Notes: generated from the sequence alone by a model not told the origin. Shown: positions 1 to 5,940, counted from the first letter of the stretch. The stretch: 6,233 nt of DNA from an uncultured Eubacteriales bacterium (GCA_934417455.1 CAKRWK010000074.1:1-6233), one strand, 5' to 3'. Translations and numbers: made by a program.

Positions 1-506
1 GAATAGAAGAGAAGTGCGTCGTCGCTCTCCGCTTCTTCCGTTGCGAGGCCGAGGCACATCGGCGGAAACATGACGCACCACCAGTTGTGTCCCTCTCCTT
101 CTCCGAGCGTTACCTGCAGGGAAAGATACGTGCCGGCCGGCAGGGAAAAGCCGTCATACACCCGCGTTCCGTAGGTTTCTTTCGTCAGTGTGACGTGTGC
201 GCCGTAGGTGACGCCGCGTTCGGAAAGAAAGGTTTCCACGTCGCGTTCAATGTCGGGCAGAATTTTGTCCGCGCGTCGACCGGCATCGGCTACCGAATCC
301 GCCGCACCGAGCCGTTCGCCGTAGGTGCGCAGAATATAGTCCCGCACGTCGAGTTTGGTTGCCTGGTCCTCCTCGCTGTCGGATGCCGCCAGAATGTGCA
401 ACCGGAGCGTGTCTTCGTAGATGTCCGCCTCGGCGTCCGTCGGTAAAAAGACAAGAAGGCAAGTGGCAAAGAACAGGCAAAGCGCCGGGATAAGAAGTTG
501 TTTCAT
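1..506 (-). CDS. spoIIR: Stage II sporulation protein R (SpoIIR), N-terminal part, runs off the left edge
   Basis: SpoIIR is the secreted forespore signal that triggers the membrane protease SpoIIGA to process pro-sigma-E in the mother cell (established in Bacillus subtilis). Visible here are 168 codons from ATG at 506-504, with no stop before the window edge. Residues 1-22 are a basic then hydrophobic N-terminus typical of a Sec signal or membrane anchor. Residues 34-56 carry the conserved family segment (LRLHILAASDS, then EEDQATKLDVRD), and residues 139-151 are the hallmark GHNWWCVMFPPMC. This combination is specific for SpoIIR. The start is fixed by a GGAG Shine-Dalgarno at 516-519, nine bases upstream. 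The gene lies 66 bp downstream of nagA on the same strand. The C-terminus is outside the window, so intactness cannot be judged. Confidence 0.95.
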   Translation of the reverse strand, partial: MKQLLIPALCLFFATCLLVFLPTDAEADIYEDTLRLHILAASDSEEDQATKLDVRDYILRTYGERLGAADSVADAGRRADKILPDIERDVETFLSERGVTYGAHVTLTKETYGTRVYDGFSLPAGTYLSLQVTLGEGEGHNWWCVMFPPMCLGLATEEAESDDALLFY

Positions 507-536
507 ATGTTTTTTCTCCGTTTTTATGTGATATGA

Positions 537-566
537 CAGCATTTCCCGAACGAAGAAAAAATATAC
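537..566 (-). promoter_or_regulatory. Candidate sigma-F promoter of spoIIR
   Basis: Read on the minus strand, GTATA (562-566) is followed after 15 bases by GGAAATGCTG (537-546). This is close to the sigma-F pattern I recall from B. subtilis (GYATA, about 15 bases, GGnnAnAMTR): the -35 is complete and the -10 misses one specified position. A start near 530 would leave a leader of about 24 nt containing the GGAG site at 516-519. In B. subtilis spoIIR is a sigma-F gene, so position and biology agree. The match was made by eye and is unproven. Confidence 0.5.
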
Positions 567-572
567 ACGGAA

Positions 573-1742
573 TCAGAGATTTTTCATTTTGTCTTTTTTC
601 GCGTCGTAAACGAACTTGCCGCCGCGAACGGTGTAGAGAACGTCAAAGTGCCCGTCAAGTACCGTAAAGTCCGCGCATTTGCCCGGACGGATGGAGCCGA
701 TGCGGTCTGCCATACCGAGAAGCGTTGCCGGGTGGATGGTGGCGGCGTCCACGGCTTCGGCAAAGGAAATGCCGACTTTGTTTGTCAGGTTATCCACCGC
801 GCGGTTCATCTGCAGAACGCTGCCGGCCAGCGTCCCGTCGGCAAGGCGTGCTTCGCCTTTGCGGACGAACACCTTCTGTCCGCCGAGTTCGCTTTCGCAG
901 TTGCCGAGGCCTTTGGCGCGCATGGCGTCCGTAATGAGAATCAGTTTGTCTTTCGGCTTGCACTTGTGAAGCAGACGCACGGCCGGGGCACTGACGTGAA
1001 TCAGGTCGCAGATAAGTTCGGTATACAGTCCGTCATAGAGCATGGCAGAGCCGACGGTGCCGATTTCCCTGTGGTGCAGGGGACGTTGTGCGTTATACGT
1101 GTGCGTAACGCTCATGGCTCCCGCTTCCATGGCAAGGCGGATGTCCTCTTCCGTCGCATCCGTATGTCCCATGGACGGCACAATGCCGAGTGAGCGCAGG
1201 TGACGGATAAAGGACAGCGCGCCGTTGCGCTCCGGTGCCAGAGTGACGATGCGAACCGACTGTCCCGAGGCTTCATAGTACCCGTCAAATTCCGCTATAT
1301 CGGGTGCGGCAATGGCATCCGCCGCCTGTGCGCCCGCGTATTTCGGGTAAATGTACGGCCCTTCAAGATGTACGCCGACAAGACGCGCGCCGCACTCGCT
1401 GTGCATGCCGCGATATTTGGCCACATTCCGGAGCGCCGTCTCAATGCGGTCGTGCGGCATGGACATGGTGGTGGCAAGAAAGGACGTCGTACCCTCTTTC
1501 GCCAGCGTTTCCGCCACGCCGAAGAGTGCTTCGGGCGTGGCGTCCATGGCGTCGTATCCGCCCGCGCCGTGCACGTGAATGTCGATGAATCCCGGCACGA
1601 CAACCGCGTCGGCCGGCAGGGGAATGACCTCGGCGTCGGCAATGCGTCCGCCGATGTCGCGCACGGTGTCGTCGAATGTTAGGTTTGTGTTCACGACGCC
1701 GTTGCCCGTCAGATATACGTTGACTCGTTCAAATGCTTTCAT
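573..1742 (-). CDS. nagA: N-acetylglucosamine-6-phosphate deacetylase (NagA)
   Basis: NagA hydrolyses N-acetylglucosamine-6-phosphate to glucosamine-6-phosphate and acetate in the cytoplasm, in amino-sugar catabolism and cell-wall sugar recycling. The 389-residue length is normal for the family. Amidohydrolase motifs occur in order: PGFIDIHVHG (HxH at His56/His58), HLEGPY (metal ligand Glu127), MGHTDA (His193), THTYNAQRPLHHR (His214), the likely substrate-contacting His249, and ITDAM (catalytic Asp272). A LAGS segment (305-308) and a C-terminal IRPGKCADF segment follow. The HxH pair is intact, as in Bacillus NagA and unlike E. coli NagA. THTYNAQ replaces the usual THLFNAM. The start ATG overlaps the ABC gene stop (ATGA), and its RBS AAGGAG (1750-1755, spacing 7) lies inside that gene, indicating translational coupling. 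No nagB or sugar-uptake gene is visible nearby. Confidence 0.95.
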   Translation of the reverse strand: MKAFERVNVYLTGNGVVNTNLTFDDTVRDIGGRIADAEVIPLPADAVVVPGFIDIHVHGAGGYDAMDATPEALFGVAETLAKEGTTSFLATTMSMPHDRIETALRNVAKYRGMHSECGARLVGVHLEGPYIYPKYAGAQAADAIAAPDIAEFDGYYEASGQSVRIVTLAPERNGALSFIRHLRSLGIVPSMGHTDATEEDIRLAMEAGAMSVTHTYNAQRPLHHREIGTVGSAMLYDGLYTELICDLIHVSAPAVRLLHKCKPKDKLILITDAMRAKGLGNCESELGGQKVFVRKGEARLADGTLAGSVLQMNRAVDNLTNKVGISFAEAVDAATIHPATLLGMADRIGSIRPGKCADFTVLDGHFDVLYTVRGGKFVYDAKKDKMKNL

Positions 1743-3535
1743 TCGTTTTCTCCTTCGTCCCGCGGCGTTTTTTCCGTTAGGACAAACTGGCTGTTATAGA
1801 GAGTGGCGTAGAATCCACCCTTTTGCAGAAGTACGTCGTGCGAGCCCTGCTCGATGATGTGTCCGTCTTTCATGACAAGGATAAGGTCGGCGTTCTTTAT
1901 CGTGGACAGACGGTGTGCGACGATGAAACAGGTGCGCCCCGTCATCAGGTGGCCGAACGCGTCCTGAATCAGCATTTCGGTACGAGTGTCGATGGAGGAC
2001 GTCGCCTCGTCGAGAATCAGCATGGATGGCAGGGCAAGAAGAATGCGCGTAATGCAGATAAGTTGCTTTTGTCCCGCGGACAGGGAACCGCCGCCCTCGC
2101 CGAGCACGGTGTCATATCCGTTTTCCAGTCGGGTGATAAAGCCGTGCGCATGCGCTTCTTTGGCCGCACGGATCATCTCGTCTTCGGTGGCGTCCGGTCG
2201 GCCGAACAGCAGATTTTCTCTGACCGTACCGCGGCGCAGCCATGTGTCCTGCAGTACCATGCCGTAACTTTTTCGGAGACTGTGCCGCGTGATATACCGT
2301 ATATCCGTTCCTTCCACGGCGACCGAGCCGCCGTTTACGTCGTAGAACCGCATAAGCAGGTTGATAAGCGTGGTTTTGCCGCAACCGGTCGGGCCGACGA
2401 TGGCTACGTGCTCTCCGGCCTTTACTTCAAGATTCAGATGTTCTATCAGCGGCCGCTCTTTTACATAAGAGAAGGAAACATCGGAGAGAGAAACGTGTCC
2501 CTCCGGCGCGGTGAGTACGCGCGCGTCCGCGTTGTCCGGTATTTCGGTCGGCTCTTCCGTCAGTGCAAAAATTCGTGCGGCCGACGTCAGAGCGTTCTGA
2601 AACTCCGCTATAACACCGGAAATTTCGTTGAACGGTTTTGTGTACTGGTTGACATAGGCGAGCAGACAGGTCAGGCTGCCGACGGTGAAAGAACCGCCCG
2701 TGCCGGCATCGCCGATCACCGTCAGTGCGCCGAAGAGTGCCACGGCGGCGTAAATCACGCTGTTGACAAAGCGGGTTGTCGGATTGACAAGGGAAGAGAA
2801 GAACGTCGCGCGCAGGGAACTGTCGCAAAGACGGTCGTTCACCTCGTCAAATGTTTCCTGACAGGCCGTCTCTCTGCCGAAAATCTTCACGGTTTTGAGC
2901 TCGCCCACCGTCTCATCGATATATGCCGTCTGTTCGCCGCGGATTTCCGCCTGTTTTCTGAACATGGCGTGCGTCCGGCTCGCAATGAAGCGGGCGATAA
3001 GAAGGGACAGCGGCGTCAGCACGACAACGAGCAGGGCAATCTGCCATCTTGTCTGCAACATGAAAACCAATGTGCCGAGGATGGTCAGAATGCCGGTGAA
3101 CACCTGCGAGAAACCGAGCAGAAGACCGTCGGCAAAGGTGTCCACATCGGTAATCATGCGGCTGACGACCTCACCCGTCGGATGACTGTCAAGGTAGGAG
3201 AGCGGCAGTTTTGTCAGCCGGCGGAAGGCTTCCGTGCGGATGTCGCGCACGGTCTGGAAGGTAATGCGGTTATTCAGCGCCGTCATCACCCATTGCAGAA
3301 GACCGACGCCGACGGCCGTCAGCGCCAGTTGCAAAAACAGAGGAGAGAGGGAGGTGAAGTTCACCGACCCCGCACCGGTCAGCCGGTCAATGATGCGGCC
3401 GACGATTTTCGGAATGCAGAGCGTCAGAAATACGCTTCCCGCGGCGCAGAGAAGGGACAGAATCAGAAGCGGTGTATACCGTTTCAGCCGACGGAGAACT
3501 TTCGGAAGTGTTTTTTCGGATGTTTGTTTTTTCAT
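1739..3535 (-). CDS. ABC exporter half-transporter B (consensus-ATPase subunit), permease plus ATPase fusion
   Basis: 598 residues: a transmembrane domain (about 20-320, hydrophobic stretches near 21-48, 66-86, 143-185 and 255-275) fused to a nucleotide-binding domain (about 345-585). Walker A is GPTGCGKT (381-388, Lys387), the Q-loop Gln429 lies in VLQDT, the signature is LSAGQ (485-489), Walker B ends in Asp509 with catalytic Glu510 (ILDEATSSID), and the switch His541 is in VAHRLS. All catalytic residues are consensus; only the signature deviates, with Ala for Gly. In heterodimeric exporters such as TM287/TM288 or BmrCD, one subunit keeps the full catalytic site and carries the altered signature, as here. 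It probably pairs with the upstream half-transporter, whose stop it overlaps by ATGA. RBS AGGGGG is at 3545-3550, nine bases before the ATG. The substrate (drug, lipid or peptide) cannot be read from sequence. Confidence 0.95.
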   Translation of the reverse strand: MKKQTSEKTLPKVLRRLKRYTPLLILSLLCAAGSVFLTLCIPKIVGRIIDRLTGAGSVNFTSLSPLFLQLALTAVGVGLLQWVMTALNNRITFQTVRDIRTEAFRRLTKLPLSYLDSHPTGEVVSRMITDVDTFADGLLLGFSQVFTGILTILGTLVFMLQTRWQIALLVVVLTPLSLLIARFIASRTHAMFRKQAEIRGEQTAYIDETVGELKTVKIFGRETACQETFDEVNDRLCDSSLRATFFSSLVNPTTRFVNSVIYAAVALFGALTVIGDAGTGGSFTVGSLTCLLAYVNQYTKPFNEISGVIAEFQNALTSAARIFALTEEPTEIPDNADARVLTAPEGHVSLSDVSFSYVKERPLIEHLNLEVKAGEHVAIVGPTGCGKTTLINLLMRFYDVNGGSVAVEGTDIRYITRHSLRKSYGMVLQDTWLRRGTVRENLLFGRPDATEDEMIRAAKEAHAHGFITRLENGYDTVLGEGGGSLSAGQKQLICITRILLALPSMLILDEATSSIDTRTEMLIQDAFGHLMTGRTCFIVAHRLSTIKNADLILVMKDGHIIEQGSHDVLLQKGGFYATLYNSQFVLTEKTPRDEGENE

Positions 3536-5259
3536 ACCGCGGCACCCCCTTTGTTTCCGGAAAACTGGGAATCGTATATTTCCCTGTACACGGGACAGTC
3601 GCGTAAAAGGTCTTTGTGACTTCCCATGCCGACGACGCGCCCCTCGTCCAACACAAGGATTTTGTCGGCACTCATGACGGCTGCCGTCCGCTGAGAAACG
3701 ATAAACACGGTCGGCGCGTCGGGCAGGGCGGCTATGGAGCGGCGCAGAGCCGCGTCCGTCGCAAGGTCCAGCGCGGAGGCCGAATCGTCGAGAATCAGAA
3801 TTTTCGGTTTGCGTATCAGTGCGCGGGCAATGGTCAGACGCTGTTTTTGTCCGCCGGAAAGGTTGGTGGCGCCCTGCGTGATGGGGAAGGTCAGGCCGCC
3901 TTTCTTTTCCACGATGTCCGACGCCTGCGCGACGCGCAGTGCCTCGTACATGTCGTTGTCCGTGGCGTTCTCGTTGCCGAAGAGCAGATTATCCCGCAAT
4001 GTTCCGCGGAACAGTACCGCCTTCTGCGGCACAAAACCGATGGTGCGGCGGAGTGTATGCAGCGGATAGTCCCCGACGGGCACACCGCCGACTTTCACCT
4101 CACCGCCCGTAGCGTCGTAAAACCGTCCGATAAGGTTGACAAGCGAGGATTTTCCGGAACCCGTACCGCCGATGATGCCGACGGTTTCTCCCGGACGGAC
4201 GGAAAAATCAATATCTTCCAGCGCGTCGGCGCCCGCTTTCGGGTATCGGAGAGAGACGTGAGAAAAGGTGACCGACGCGTCTTGCACGTCGCGGGGGGCG
4301 GCGTTGTCCGCCATGGTCGGCGCCATGTCGAATACCGCGGAAATACGGTTGGCCGAAGCAACGGATTTTGTGATGTTGATAATGAGGTCGGCCATTTTGA
4401 TGAGTTCGACAAGAATCTGCGACATGTAATTGTAGAGGGCGATAACCTGTCCCTGCGTCAACACGCCGCTGTCCACTTTCAGGGCACCGACCCGCAAAAG
4501 CAGAAGCACGGCCATGTTGAGAATGACATAGGTCAAAGGATTCATGAGCGCGTACAGACGGCCGACCCGTCGCTGTACGCGGTTGAGTTCGTCGTTCTTT
4601 CCGTCAAAGTCACGGATTTCGTCCTCTTCCTTGCAGAATGCGCGGATAACGCGCACACCCGTCAGATTTTCCTTGACGGAGGAAAGCACGCGGTCGAGGT
4701 TTCCCTGTACCTTTTTATAAAGAGGCATGGTCAGCAGCATAATACCGAATACCACGATGCAGAGCATGCCGATGGCACCGGCAAACACGCCTGCGGCGGT
4801 CGAGTCGATGGTGAATGCCATTATCATGGCGCCGAACACGACAAAAGGCGAACGGAGAAGCAGACGGAGCGCAAGGTTCAGACCGGACTGCACCTGGTTC
4901 TGGTCGGCTGTCATGCGCGTAATCAGCGTCGGTGTGCCGATGCGGTCAATGTCCGCCGGAGAGAGTGTGGTGATGTGGCGGTAGAGCGCGCCCCGGAGCG
5001 CACCCACCGTGCGTACGGATGCTTTGGCGGCAAAATACTGTGCCGTCAGGGAAAATCCGAGTCCGACAAAGCCGCACAGAACAAGAAGTCCGCACATCTT
5101 CCATACATAGATCGTGTCGCCACCGTCGATACCGCGGTCGATAATCGCGGCCACAAGGGGCGGGACAACGAGTTCGAGCGATGCTTCCAACAGTTTGAAA
5201 AGAGGGCCGAAAATGCTCTCTTTCCGGTATTTTTTCAGAAATTCAAAAACTTTTTTCAT
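3532..5259 (-). CDS. ABC exporter half-transporter A (degenerate-ATPase subunit), permease plus ATPase fusion
   Basis: 575 residues: a transmembrane domain (about 15-300) followed by a nucleotide-binding domain (about 328-560). Walker A is GGTGSGKS (364-371, Lys370), the Q-loop Gln412 is in FVPQK, and the signature LSGGQ (467-471) is canonical. Walker B is ILILD (487-491), but the next residue is Asp492, not catalytic Glu, and the switch His is Gln523 (VSQRT). This is the known pattern of the non-hydrolysing half of heterodimeric exporters, so it is expected rather than damage. An in-frame TAG sits directly before the ATG, so the start cannot lie further upstream. The only Shine-Dalgarno-like sequence, GAGG at 5275-5278, is 15 bases away, unusually far, with a hairpin between (5252-5272). 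It is first in the operon with half-transporter B and nagA. Confidence 0.95.
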   Translation of the reverse strand: MKKVFEFLKKYRKESIFGPLFKLLEASLELVVPPLVAAIIDRGIDGGDTIYVWKMCGLLVLCGFVGLGFSLTAQYFAAKASVRTVGALRGALYRHITTLSPADIDRIGTPTLITRMTADQNQVQSGLNLALRLLLRSPFVVFGAMIMAFTIDSTAAGVFAGAIGMLCIVVFGIMLLTMPLYKKVQGNLDRVLSSVKENLTGVRVIRAFCKEEDEIRDFDGKNDELNRVQRRVGRLYALMNPLTYVILNMAVLLLLRVGALKVDSGVLTQGQVIALYNYMSQILVELIKMADLIINITKSVASANRISAVFDMAPTMADNAAPRDVQDASVTFSHVSLRYPKAGADALEDIDFSVRPGETVGIIGGTGSGKSSLVNLIGRFYDATGGEVKVGGVPVGDYPLHTLRRTIGFVPQKAVLFRGTLRDNLLFGNENATDNDMYEALRVAQASDIVEKKGGLTFPITQGATNLSGGQKQRLTIARALIRKPKILILDDSASALDLATDAALRRSIAALPDAPTVFIVSQRTAAVMSADKILVLDEGRVVGMGSHKDLLRDCPVYREIYDSQFSGNKGGAAV

Positions 5260-5272
5260 CTATAATGAAAAA
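5252..5272 (-). promoter_or_regulatory. Hairpin enclosing the start codon of half-transporter A
   Basis: On the mRNA strand TTTTTCAT is followed by a 5-base loop (TATAG) and ATGAAAAA, giving eight perfect pairs, with the start codon at the loop-proximal end of the 3' arm. The GAGG Shine-Dalgarno-like site lies two bases 5' of the stem. The stem is mostly A-U and weak, so a regulatory role is inference. Confidence 0.35.
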
Positions 5273-5290
5273 GGCCTCACTTTCGCGGAA

Positions 5291-5316
5291 TTGTGTACCT
5301 GTCTATTGTAACACAA
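5291..5316 (-). promoter_or_regulatory. Extended -10 promoter of the ABC/nagA operon, inside a TTGTGT-N14-ACACAA inverted repeat
   Basis: On the minus strand TGTTACAAT (5305-5313) is an extended -10 element (TGn plus TACAAT). The -35 region 17 bp upstream (TTTCTT) is poor, which extended -10 promoters tolerate. Transcription would start near 5298, leaving a leader of about 38 nt. Arms TTGTGT and ACACAA bracket the -10 and predicted start with a 14-bp spacer, placing a possible operator where a repressor would act. No clear terminator separates this promoter from the small upstream gene, so some read-through from there is possible. Confidence 0.5.
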
Positions 5317-5352
5317 AACGTAGGAAAAAGAAAGACCTTTTTACAGATTTAT

Positions 5353-5622
5353 TCAAATATCCACGCAGTCTTCAAAAACATAGGGAAGGTTTTCGGGAGT
5401 GACAAGGTTTCGTACGGAAAATTCAAAGAACCGTACGGCTTTGTCCGGGTCGGAAAAGACGTCGGAAAGCGTCTTTTGCGTGCTGTGCCCGTGACGGTCT
5501 GTCATGGAGACCGAGAGGGAGATGTGTTCTGCGGCGGTCAGGCGGTATACATACGTATATCCTCTTTGTTTTCGGGTTTCCGTTCGTATGACGGCGGGGG
5601 CGGTCCATCGGATGTTTTTCAT
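5353..5622 (-). CDS. Small protein, DUF6514-like, function unknown
   Basis: 89 residues with no signal peptide or membrane segment. The N-terminal half is basic with aromatic and beta-prone stretches (GYTYVYRLT, ISLSVSM). The C-terminal half (51-89) reads LSDVF, a charged helix-like stretch, then VTPENLPYVFEDCVDI. This layout, with an early S-D-hydrophobic element and a terminal L..V.ED segment, resembles the DUF6514 family of small Clostridia proteins as I remember it; no function is known to me. The reading frame stays open further upstream, but the start at 5622 is chosen because AAAGGA (5629-5634) lies six bases upstream and a good -10 lies at 5657-5662. Upstream extension would be antisense to the XRE gene. 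It is codirectional with the ABC operon 93 bp downstream. Confidence 0.7.
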   Translation of the reverse strand: MKNIRWTAPAVIRTETRKQRGYTYVYRLTAAEHISLSVSMTDRHGHSTQKTLSDVFSDPDKAVRFFEFSVRNLVTPENLPYVFEDCVDI

Positions 5623-5656
5623 ATTTTGTCCTTTCTGAAATGCATAACATGCCGAT

Positions 5657-5686
5657 ATTATAGCAAAAATCCGTTCCGTCTGTCGT
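5657..5686 (-). promoter_or_regulatory. Sigma-A-type promoter of the small DUF6514-like gene
   Basis: On the minus strand a perfect TATAAT (5657-5662) is preceded after 18 bp by ACGACA (5681-5686), which matches TTGACA at its last four bases. The start would fall near 5650, giving a leader of about 28 nt with the AAAGGA site. This supports the short start choice for the gene. Confidence 0.6.
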
Positions 5687-5689
5687 TGT

Positions 5690-5716
5690 CGAAAAAGGAA
5701 AAAAATACCTTTTTCG
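5690..5716. repeat. Inverted repeat 1 of intergenic cluster (CGAAAAAGG / CCTTTTTCG)
   Basis: Perfect 9-bp arms at 5690-5698 and 5708-5716 around a 9-base A-rich loop. It begins just upstream of the -35 region of the small minus-strand gene. Read on the plus strand it is followed by a T-rich but interrupted run, not a clean terminator tail. Confidence 0.55.
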
Positions 5717-5720
5717 CGTT

Positions 5721-5752
5721 TTGGTTTTTCAACCGACGGGGAGAAATCCCCG
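5721..5752. repeat. Two abutting short hairpins (2 and 3) of the cluster, the second with a GAAA tetraloop
   Basis: Hairpin 2 pairs TTGGTT (5721-5726) with AACCGA (5731-5736), including one U-G wobble if read as plus-strand RNA. Hairpin 3 follows with no gap: CGGGGA (5737-5742), GAAA loop, TCCCCG (5747-5752). GAAA is a GNRA tetraloop only on the plus strand, and the wobble also only works there, a mild hint for plus-strand RNA. Hairpin 3 is the one GC-rich stem in an AT-rich region. Confidence 0.5.
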
Positions 5753-5763
5753 GATTTCCGTGT

Positions 5764-5797
5764 GAATGCAAAAAAAGACACGGTATATTTTGCATTC
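5764..5797. repeat. Inverted repeat 4 of the cluster (GAATGCAAAA / TTTTGCATTC)
   Basis: Perfect 10-bp arms at 5764-5773 and 5788-5797 with a 14-base loop carrying ACGG. A further U-G pair is possible on the plus strand (5763 with 5798). Loop length, the ATGCA/TGCAT arm core and the central ACGG are shared with the next repeat. Confidence 0.6.
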
Positions 5798-5806
5798 GAA
5801 AAGGAA

Positions 5807-5860
5807 AAAATGTCATAAAATGCAGAAAAATTACGGAAAATCTGCATGATATGACATTTT
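5807..5860. repeat. Inverted repeat 5 of the cluster, 20-base arms with 18 matches
   Basis: The left arm 5807-5826 (AAAATGTCATA, AA, ATGCAGA) pairs with the right arm 5841-5860 at 18 of 20 positions: 7 bp, a 2x2 internal loop, then 11 bp. The loop is 14 bases and contains ACGG. This is far beyond what chance gives in a few hundred bases. On the minus strand the last stem arm is followed by a T-run interrupted by CC, a poor terminator. A long operator palindrome or RNA stem is equally possible. Confidence 0.75.
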
Positions 5861-5871
5861 GACGTAAAAAA

Positions 5872-5925
5872 CCTCTTATAAACGTGCAAAAATCCAAAAA
5901 TTTCCTTTTTCGGATTGCCAAGAGG
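5872..5925. repeat. Imperfect inverted repeat 6 of the cluster
   Basis: Outer arms CCTCTT (5872-5877) and AAGAGG (5920-5925) enclose an inner hairpin AATCCAAAAA (5891-5900) with TTTTT-C-GGATT (5906-5916), loop TTTCC, one bulged C. The outer and inner parts are joined by an asymmetric internal loop. It is weaker than repeat 5 but continues the tandem arrangement. Confidence 0.45.
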
Positions 5926-5940
5926 AATTATTTTATCGGT

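Larger units (their letters stand above)
5690..5925. other. Intergenic block of six consecutive inverted repeats; candidate structured RNA or DNA element
   Basis: The gap between the small minus-strand gene and the plus-strand XRE gene is 412 bp, much longer than any other gap here. Apart from the two promoters at its ends, this middle block is nearly all foldable sequence. No convincing coding frame with an RBS lies in it. No strong promoter reading into it was found: plus-strand TATTAT at 5656-5661 has a poor -35, and minus-strand TATAAG near 5876-5881 also lacks one. Whether it is transcribed is unknown. Confidence 0.4.

Noticed and set aside
529..538. 10-mer TGATATGACA shared with the right arm of inverted repeat 5 (5847-5856)
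   Set aside because: A single shared AT-rich 10-mer between two intergenic regions is compatible with chance, and it lacks the palindrome context near spoIIR.
1823..3619. 598-codon plus-strand open frame opposite half-transporter B
   Set aside because: It is antisense to a gene with complete ABC motifs, its translation is rich in R/H/Q/G with no recognisable domain, and it owes its length to the codon bias of the real gene.
3532..5259. Half-transporter A as a decaying pseudogene because of its missing catalytic Glu and His
   Set aside because: The frame is intact, other motifs are canonical, and these exact substitutions are normal in the degenerate half of heterodimeric exporters.
3616..5265. 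549-codon plus-strand open frame opposite half-transporter A
   Set aside because: Same reason: it mirrors the ABC gene, has no motif, and runs out of the 3' end of one shadow into the next.
5314..5352. Terminator between the small gene and the ABC operon
   Set aside because: Only a weak A/T stem (AAAAAG...CTTTTT) with a short interrupted T-run; not convincing.
5807..5860. Intrinsic terminator
   Set aside because: No clean T-run follows on the plus strand, the minus-strand run is broken by CC, the stem is AT-rich, and no gene ends nearby on either strand.
5293..5862. 189-codon plus-strand open frame across the small gene and the hairpin cluster
   Set aside because: It is antisense to the better-supported 89-residue gene, with no RBS seen and a low-complexity composition.
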